Source of the DNA: SKPH01 sp051748565
GTDB lineage: Bacteria > Bacillota > Dethiobacteria > DTU022
DNA length: 19,401 nucleotides
Reading direction: 5' to 3'
Assembly: GCA_051748565.1 (NCBI GenBank)
Contig: JBNJHN010000033.1
Span: 1-19,401, forward strand
In this document: piece after piece, positions 14,382-19,401 of the stretch
Numbering within the stretch: position 1 is the first letter of the stretch
Layout of the letters: each line of letters starts with the position of its first letter
The notes under the pieces: generated by a model
What the model was told of the DNA's origin: nothing
Database searches by the model: none
Seen by the model: the letters and a program-made list of their open reading frames with translations, nothing else
Position numbers and translations under genes: made by a program

Positions 14382-15784
14382 CGTCTGGTTAAGTGCAGGG
14401 ATGATTTATTGATGCCCATTGCCGCCTCCCAAACCGATTCGCACAGCGTGGGATGTGGGTGGATCAACTCGGACATATCGGCGGCAGTTAGTCCCCTGGC
14501 TATAGCCATGGTTCCTTCCTGGATAAGATCGGAAGCATGTGGCCCTAAGACATGTACACCGATCACTTTTTCCTCCTCACCGGCAGTTATTATTTTTACC
14601 GCACCTTCTTTTTCATCCTGGGTCGCTGCTTTGCCATTCGCAGAAAAAGGAAATTTACCAGTTTTAATATTATCATACCCTTTTTCTTTAGCCTCTTCCT
14701 CGCTCAAGCCGACACAGGCTAATTCCGGATCTGTAAAAAGACAGCTTGGCACGGCAGTACCGTCAAAGTGAGCTTCAATGCCGGCAATATTCTCAGCAGC
14801 AACAATGCCCTGGTGGTATGCGGTGTGAGCCAGGTAATAATTCGGGAAGGTGGCATCCCCTACAGCATAAATCCCGGGAGCTGAAGTTTCCATCCTGCTG
14901 CTTACCTTTATTCCATTCTTATCGTAATCCACCCCCAGTTTATTCAAATCCTGATTACCAAAAGCTGCTTTACGGCCAACTGCCAGCAGCAAACTTTCTG
15001 CTCTTACTATTTCCTGACCCTTACGAGTATTCACAGTCAGCTTAAAATGTTCATTTTCTTTTTCAATTATTTCAATTGGTGAGTTCATCATAATCTCGAG
15101 TCCATTTTTCCGCATATACGTGGCCAGGCGGCGGACCATCTCCAGGTCCATCCTCCGCAGGAGCCTTTCACTGCGGTGCACTATGGTCACTTTAACTCCC
15201 AGCCCCATAAAAATAGAAGCCATTTCCAGGGCAATGACCCCTCCGCCGATAACAGCCATAGTTCCGGGTAGTTTCTCCAGGGCCAGAGCCTCTTTTGAAG
15301 TAATAATGCCAGGGAGATCTATGCCCGGCGTTGGCGGGTAGATCTCATCGCTGCCTGTAGCCAGAATAATATTTTCTGTTTTTAGCTTAATCTCTTCGCC
15401 GCTGCCATTCATAATGCTGACCAGGTTGGAGCTTAATGCCTTGGCATCGCCGTAATACACATCGACGTTTTTATTGTCCATCAATTCACTGATATGATCA
15501 ACCAGCTCGTTGACAATCTTTTTCTTCTTCTCCTGTAACTGTGGGTAATTGAATTCCATCTCTTTTATATTAAAACCAAATTCATCCGCCGTCTGCAGAC
15601 GACGGTAAAAAGCGGCACCGTGAGTCAAAACCTTGGTCGGAATACAACCGTGATTCAGGCAAACCCCACCCAGCGTGTCTTTTTCAATTACAGCAGTTTT
15701 CAGGCCGAGGGAACCGGCTCTCAATCCCGCCAGGTAGCCCCCCGGTCCGCCGCCGATGATAACTGCTTTGTAATTTTCGCTCAT
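14378..15784 (-). CDS. lpdA: Dihydrolipoamide dehydrogenase (E3 / L-protein)
   Basis: Flavoprotein of 468 residues that reoxidises the dihydrolipoyl arm of GcvH or a 2-oxoacid dehydrogenase E2 and reduces NAD. The FAD site is IIGGGPGG (9-16), the redox disulfide is Cys42/Cys47 in VCLNHGCIPTK, the NAD site is VIGGGVIALE in the middle, the second FAD site is YAVGDA, and the catalytic pair is His444 and Glu449 in HPHPTLCE. His within CLNHGC replaces the more common Val. A tandem AGGAG-like leader precedes the ATG, three bases after the LipM-like stop. Neighbours place it with glycine cleavage rather than pyruvate dehydrogenase. Confidence 0.95.
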   Translation of the reverse strand: MSENYKAVIIGGGPGGYLAGLRAGSLGLKTAVIEKDTLGGVCLNHGCIPTKVLTHGAAFYRRLQTADEFGFNIKEMEFNYPQLQEKKKKIVNELVDHISELMDNKNVDVYYGDAKALSSNLVSIMNGSGEEIKLKTENIILATGSDEIYPPTPGIDLPGIITSKEALALEKLPGTMAVIGGGVIALEMASIFMGLGVKVTIVHRSERLLRRMDLEMVRRLATYMRKNGLEIMMNSPIEIIEKENEHFKLTVNTRKGQEIVRAESLLLAVGRKAAFGNQDLNKLGVDYDKNGIKVSSRMETSAPGIYAVGDATFPNYYLAHTAYHQGIVAAENIAGIEAHFDGTAVPSCLFTDPELACVGLSEEEAKEKGYDNIKTGKFPFSANGKAATQDEKEGAVKIITAGEEEKVIGVHVLGPHASDLIQEGTMAIARGLTAADMSELIHPHPTLCESVWEAAMGINKSSLHLTRR

Positions 15785-15787
15785 AAA

Positions 15788-16552
15788 TTATTCTCCTTTC
15801 TCCTTTATCATTCCATGCAGACTTGTAAATACAGCGGGTATAACCATGGAAAAACCCTTAACCAGCGCTCTGGTCATCCGTTCGTAACTTATATCATATC
15901 CCAGGTCATGGAGCCCGGCCGATTTTTCGCCTATTTCAGAATGCTTTTCACTCAAGACAAGGCGGTAATCTTTCTTTAAAACCTTGTTGTACAGATCCGC
16001 CGGCAGCTTAAATAGTATTGAACCATGCTGCAGAACTATCCCATCACGCCGAAGCTGGGCACTGCCTACCACCTTTTTGCCATCCACCTGGATCTCGTAG
16101 GCTGACGGTGTATCAAAACATGACCCGGGAGCGAGACCCCCCTGCCCTTTTTCTTCGGGAGTAACCGAAGCAATGATATTCAGCAGGTTAAAAGCGGTAA
16201 CCAGTCCGCGACTGATCGCCCTGTATGCATCCATCACCCCTCCGTTATGGATAAAAGGATGGACTTCGGGCACAACAATACTGTAAGTTAGCTCATGAAG
16301 GTGGAGAACCGCCCGACCACCGGTAGGACGACGCACTATTTCTACTCCTGCTTTGCGACAGGCATCCATATCGACTATATCATTTTCGTCTTGAAAATAG
16401 CCGAGAGAAACCGCAGGAGGCGACCAGCGGTAAAGACGGAGTGTAGGGGGGCATTCTCCTGCCGCAACTTCTTCCATTATTTCAATTTCTCTGTCCATGT
16501 TTGATTTTCCCGGTAGTGGAGGATCCAGGATCAGGCGCCACTGGTAGAGCAT
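15788..16552 (-). CDS. LipM-type octanoyl/lipoyl transferase (biotin/lipoate ligase family)
   Basis: A 254-residue cofactor-transferase of the LplA/LipM family. RRPTGGRAVLH (74-84) is the lipoyl-binding signature and DGKKVVGSAQ (157-166) holds the conserved lysine. Cys145 in PGSCFDTPS matches the catalytic cysteine of LipM octanoyltransferase, which takes octanoate from acyl carrier protein to GcvH. True ATP-dependent ligases usually lack this cysteine and carry a C-terminal accessory domain, also absent here. AGGAGG lies ten bases before the ATG. It sits between the radical SAM pair and Lpd, so it probably supplies octanoyl-GcvH for sulfur insertion. Confidence 0.88.
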   Translation of the reverse strand: MLYQWRLILDPPLPGKSNMDREIEIMEEVAAGECPPTLRLYRWSPPAVSLGYFQDENDIVDMDACRKAGVEIVRRPTGGRAVLHLHELTYSIVVPEVHPFIHNGGVMDAYRAISRGLVTAFNLLNIIASVTPEEKGQGGLAPGSCFDTPSAYEIQVDGKKVVGSAQLRRDGIVLQHGSILFKLPADLYNKVLKKDYRLVLSEKHSEIGEKSAGLHDLGYDISYERMTRALVKGFSMVIPAVFTSLHGMIKEKGE

Positions 16553-16581
16553 CTAAGGTATTCCTCCTTTAAAAATGAGCC

Positions 16582-17538
16582 TCACTCCTTAAGTGAATCG
16601 AATAATTCTTTTAAACTTTTTTGACATTCAAAAGTACTTAACTGCCGGTGATAATTGTAAATAATACCTCCGGGGCGTTCATTGTAATAAGGCCGATTAC
16701 AACCGGGGCATCCGCTGGTTTGAAAAGCTTCTCCGGAGGCTAAAATTTCTGTAAGCGCATTTTTGGAAATACCATATGATATGAGGCGCCCATTTTCAAA
16801 TTTAAACAATGATCCTTCCACCAATTTTTTTTGTAGCAAAAAAAAGCCGGCCTGGATACGGCGGTACGAGTCAATCCGTGGGGGATCAGCATCAGCAAGC
16901 GGCGTCCCTTTCAGTGGCACAAAGGCAAAAAGGGCCGGTGTTACCCCGGCCTGTAAAAGACGTTCTATCAACAAGAATGCCTCAGCTTCTGTTTCACCAA
17001 GACCGCAGATTATGTGAGTGCTCATCCTGCCCGGCAATTTATCTGCGCAATGAAGCAGCAGGTCAAGCCGTTCATGAAGCGAGCCGCCTTTGATCTGCTC
17101 ATGGGCATGGGGGTTAATTACATCAAGAGAAACACTGATCCTATCCACTCCGGAACCTATTAGCTTAGCCGCTTCATCTTCGTCCTCAATCCATGCTGAA
17201 ACCGAAAGCGGTAGAGTGGTAATTGCTTTTATTTTGCTTATAATTTTAAGAAGGGTGCCGATACCATCTGTATGCCTGACCGACTGAAGACAGATGCGTT
17301 GAATTCCATTCTCTTCGGCCTGGCCCAGTTTTAATTCGATTGCATCCCAGGAAAATTCAGGCCAGTTTACGCGCCCAAGCCGGTTAAGAACTTTATTTTC
17401 ACCGACGCCCTGCGGACAAAAAGAACATTTCATCGGGCATCGTTTGCCGGAGAGCAAATATGCAGTTGTCGGATAAGCATCCATCCGGTTGGAGGATAAG
17501 TCCATACAGGCAGCAGTGCCGGCTGAAAGGCGAATCAT
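16582..17538 (-). CDS. Radical SAM protein, probable LipS1/LipS2-type lipoyl synthase subunit (biotin synthase-like)
   Basis: A 318-residue radical SAM enzyme. The [4Fe-4S]-SAM motif is CPMKCSFCPQG (Cys34, Cys38, Cys41). A TIM-barrel region follows, and near the C terminus CPGC (277-280), a YNERPGG stretch and Cys305 could bind an auxiliary cluster. It resembles biotin synthase-related proteins (COG2516 type) and lacks the N-terminal cluster motif of LipA. With the next radical SAM gene and LipM it fits the two-protein lipoyl synthase known from Thermococcus and some bacteria; I cannot tell which partner it is. The ATG at 17538 overlaps the upstream stop as ATGA; a GTG at 17550 would abut the AGGAG and is less likely. 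Confidence 0.75.
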   Translation of the reverse strand: MIRLSAGTAACMDLSSNRMDAYPTTAYLLSGKRCPMKCSFCPQGVGENKVLNRLGRVNWPEFSWDAIELKLGQAEENGIQRICLQSVRHTDGIGTLLKIISKIKAITTLPLSVSAWIEDEDEAAKLIGSGVDRISVSLDVINPHAHEQIKGGSLHERLDLLLHCADKLPGRMSTHIICGLGETEAEAFLLIERLLQAGVTPALFAFVPLKGTPLADADPPRIDSYRRIQAGFFLLQKKLVEGSLFKFENGRLISYGISKNALTEILASGEAFQTSGCPGCNRPYYNERPGGIIYNYHRQLSTFECQKSLKELFDSLKE

Positions 17539-18407
17539 AAGGAACAGCACTCCTCGGAAATAGTAATTTCAAGACCCAGCTCTTCCGCCTTGATTCTGGC
17601 CGGTGGCGCAGGTAAAACAATTTTATTAACACCGGCCTTAAGAGCATAAGTGTCAACTGCTTCACGGTAGCGGCCACCGGGGCGCATGCAGCCGAGATAT
17701 AAAGGTACCCCAGGGAACATTAACCGGGCAGTGGCAATAAAACGAGCTGTTTCTTGTAAATCGGGAGGTGAACACTGGCTGAAAGCAGTTCCTTCGGTCG
17801 GTCGGAAAATAATCAGGCTGATTGCCTCTACCGCCTCCCGCTGCAGCAGCTGAAGGGCAGCATATTCACTTTTTATTACACCGGCGTTCAGGCCGATGCA
17901 GATATGTGGTATCACACGCGTATACTTTTGTAAAAAACGATATGAAGTAATGTAATCTTCGATAGTCGCTTTTAAACCGTAAACCGCAGCTATTGTTTCG
18001 TTATTACCAATAAAATCAAAAGAAACCACTGTGGCTACTTCAGCCAGTCTCTTTGCTTCTGCTTCGGTTACGAGGCCGGTATGCAGGTTAAGGGGTCTGC
18101 GGGCAGCGAGCTCTTTTAACTCGGCCCATTTTTCGAGCAAAGGCACCTTACCCAGCTGGTCAGAACCGCCTGAGACCAGGTAGCTTCTCTCCCGTCCGCT
18201 CTTACTGCTGAGGGCTTTCTCCAGAGAAACCATATTTTGCAAGTAGTAGCCGGAACAATGCGCACACTTCAATGAGCAGTCATTACCGGTAACACTAACC
18301 GCCAAAGTCCGGTTAGGAGCTGCAAATTCGATCCAATCCGGGAAAAAAATCTGCCGCATTTTCCAGGCTTGTTTCAGTAGCCCGTTTAAACTGCTTTTTT
18401 TCGGCAT
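17535..18407 (-). CDS. Radical SAM protein, probable second LipS1/LipS2-type lipoyl synthase subunit
   Basis: A 290-residue radical SAM enzyme unlike its neighbour. The cluster motif is NDCSLKCAHCSGYYL (Cys44, Cys48, Cys51). The C-terminal part has YLGCMRPGGR (237-246), and the protein ends in EECCSL, so Cys240 and Cys287/288 are candidate auxiliary-cluster ligands. It looks like the uncharacterised biotin synthase homologues (COG1856 type) found in archaea and anaerobes. Two such enzymes beside LipM, Lpd and gcvPB suggest joint insertion of two sulfurs into octanoyl-GcvH. The frame is open to 18470, but the ATG at 18407 has GGAGG five bases upstream and is chosen. Family firm; lipoyl synthase role is by context and knowledge of LipS1/LipS2. 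Confidence 0.72.
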   Translation of the reverse strand: MPKKSSLNGLLKQAWKMRQIFFPDWIEFAAPNRTLAVSVTGNDCSLKCAHCSGYYLQNMVSLEKALSSKSGRERSYLVSGGSDQLGKVPLLEKWAELKELAARRPLNLHTGLVTEAEAKRLAEVATVVSFDFIGNNETIAAVYGLKATIEDYITSYRFLQKYTRVIPHICIGLNAGVIKSEYAALQLLQREAVEAISLIIFRPTEGTAFSQCSPPDLQETARFIATARLMFPGVPLYLGCMRPGGRYREAVDTYALKAGVNKIVLPAPPARIKAEELGLEITISEECCSL

Positions 18408-18448
18408 AATGGCCTCCGAATACACCATTTTTTTTTTAGAATAAAGCA

Positions 18449-18487
18449 GGGGAAGCAGAAAAGCAAACACTCTTTACTGCTATCCCC
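18449..18487 (-). other. Long hairpin between gcvPB and the radical SAM genes
   Basis: On the - strand GGGGATAGCAG pairs with CTGCTTCCCC (one bulged T), then after a T-T mismatch AAAG pairs with CTTT around an eight-base loop, about 14 pairs in all. It is followed by TGCTTTATTCT, T-rich but not a clean T-run, and then ten A. It could be a weak terminator, a processing site or a leader structure for the lipoate genes. The remainder of the 215-base gap (18408-18622) has a near-palindrome AGGCCTGAAGCCT at about 18549 and no convincing promoter. Confidence 0.5.
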
Positions 18488-18622
18488 AGTTAACAATATC
18501 TAAATTATCGCCAATCATAAAGACTTTGTTTCATATGCAGTTCAGGCTTCAGGCCTCTATTTAAAACACCAAGCCCCTTCCACTAATATCGATCCGGTAA
18601 TTTTTCTCCGACCTTAACCGAA

Positions 18623-19401
18623 TCAGTCTCTGCTCTTTTCCCAACGCATAACCGGGTTGCGGGCAGCACGGACTTCATCAAGACGTCCGACAACTGTATT
18701 ATATGGACCGTGGGCTACTTTTTCAGCATCTTCATCAATATCTGCAGAGATCTGTTTCATAACTTCTGCAAAAGCATCAAGTGTCTCTTTTGCTTCCGTG
18801 TCAGTCGGCTCAACCATAAGTGCCTCTTCAACGATTAATGGAAAGTAAACAGTAGGCGGATGGAATCCCCTGTCAAGAAGAGCTTTGGCAATATCGCCGG
18901 CTCCGGCGCCTTTCTTTTTTTCCGGTCTTGCTGAAAGGACAAATTCATGTTTGCAGATACGATCATAGGGCAGGCAATAAGTTTCCTTCAACAAACTCAT
19001 CAGGTAGTTGGCATTGATTACAGCATCGGTGGAAGCCTGCTTCAGCCCTTCCGCGCCCATCATAAGCATATAGGTAAAAGCCTTGACTGCAACTCCGAAA
19101 TTACCATAGAAAGAGTGAACTTTACCGATACTATCGGGAAGATCGTAGTCAAAATAATACTGATCACCTTTTTTATCAACCAGGGGAACGGGCAGGAAAG
19201 GAATTAGCCGCTCTTTTACTCCAACAGGACCTCCGCCCGGGCCGCCTCCACCATGTGGTGTCGATAGAGTTTTATGGATATTTAAGTGGACAACGTCAAA
19301 ACCCATATCACCGGGTCGGGCATAACCCATTATCGCATTAAGGTTGGCCCCGTCGTAATAGAGCAGTCCGCCTGCCTCGTGGACAGCTTTGGCCATGGCA
19401 A
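18623..19401 (-). CDS. gcvPB: Glycine dehydrogenase (decarboxylating) subunit 2, partial
   Basis: C-terminal part of the PLP-dependent P-protein, which decarboxylates glycine and loads the aminomethyl group onto lipoyl-GcvH. The visible 257 or so residues include YYDGANLNAIMGYARPGD and the PLP lysine in NIHKTLSTPHGGGGPG (Lys42 counted from the Met at 19396), with HSFYGNFG further on. The C terminus ends VMRWEKSRD. The length and end fit subunit 2 of the two-subunit enzyme, for which roughly 220 N-terminal residues lie beyond the right edge; the frame is open to the edge, so the Met at 19396 is internal. Genes for GcvPA, GcvH and GcvT are expected upstream, outside the window. Confidence 0.93.
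   Translation of the reverse strand, partial: AMAKAVHEAGGLLYYDGANLNAIMGYARPGDMGFDVVHLNIHKTLSTPHGGGGPGGGPVGVKERLIPFLPVPLVDKKGDQYYFDYDLPDSIGKVHSFYGNFGVAVKAFTYMLMMGAEGLKQASTDAVINANYLMSLLKETYCLPYDRICKHEFVLSARPEKKKGAGAGDIAKALLDRGFHPPTVYFPLIVEEALMVEPTDTEAKETLDAFAEVMKQISADIDEDAEKVAHGPYNTVVGRLDEVRAARNPVMRWEKSRD

Noticed and set aside
16582..18407. Biotin synthase or ThiH-like tyrosine lyase as the function of the radical SAM pair
   Set aside because: No other biotin or thiazole genes are adjacent, while lipoyl transferase, Lpd and gcvPB are; the thiamin genes are 13 kb away on the other strand.
1..19401. Mobile element, prophage, toxin-antitoxin or defence island
   Set aside because: No transposase, integrase, terminal repeats, CRISPR repeats or defence-type genes were seen; all genes fit core or metabolic functions.

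Overview
The window looks like chromosomal DNA of an anaerobic, low-to-moderate GC Firmicute (class Clostridia or a relative). The reasons are strong AGGAGG-type ribosome binding sites, frequent GTG/TTG starts, a TPP riboswitch with an intrinsic terminator, a two-subunit glycine decarboxylase (GcvPB type), and flavin/iron-sulfur NADH-oxidoreductase subunits typical of anaerobes. No species can be named from sequence alone. No rRNA, tRNA, insertion sequence, phage gene or CRISPR array was seen.

Positions 1-2975 (+ strand) hold a thiamin-precursor uptake operon. A TPP riboswitch (its 5' edge cut by the window) and its terminator are followed by a small thiamine-binding protein, an ABC permease, a substrate-binding lipoprotein and an ATPase (ThiXYZ type). 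From 2956 to the right edge every gene is on the - strand. Thiamine pyrophosphokinase overlaps the ATPase gene tail to tail and is co-transcribed with an upstream class I aminotransferase.

Positions 4971-7587 (read right to left) encode an MtnX-like HAD phosphatase, a Sir2 deacylase, a previously uncalled 58-residue two-helix membrane protein, a GNAT acetyltransferase and a CBS-pair protein. The deacylase/acetyltransferase/CBS combination resembles acuABC of Bacillus in logic, though not in exact families. Positions 7705-9840 encode a Gph-like HAD phosphatase and an asparagine synthase whose glutaminase half has lost its catalytic cysteine. Both follow a well-formed promoter. The asparagine synthase gene also contains a perfect 12-bp inverted repeat.

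Positions 10014-13113 encode a three-gene NADH-oxidising iron-sulfur flavoprotein module (NuoE-like, NuoF/HydB-like, and a NuoG/HoxU-like electron-transfer subunit) with its own extended -10 promoter. No hydrogenase or formate dehydrogenase catalytic subunit lies beside it.

Positions 13263-19401 form a lipoate/glycine-cleavage block. In transcription order it holds gcvPB (partial), two unlike radical SAM proteins resembling the LipS1/LipS2 two-protein lipoyl synthase, a LipM-type octanoyl/lipoyl transferase, dihydrolipoamide dehydrogenase and an ATP-NAD kinase-like protein. A coherent reading is that the radical SAM pair and LipM lipoylate GcvH, GcvPB decarboxylates glycine, Lpd reoxidises the lipoyl arm to give NADH, and the NuoEF-like module or the NAD kinase handles that NADH/NAD pool. 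The last step is inference. Several starts were moved downstream to codons with a proper ribosome binding site; the reasons are given per gene.
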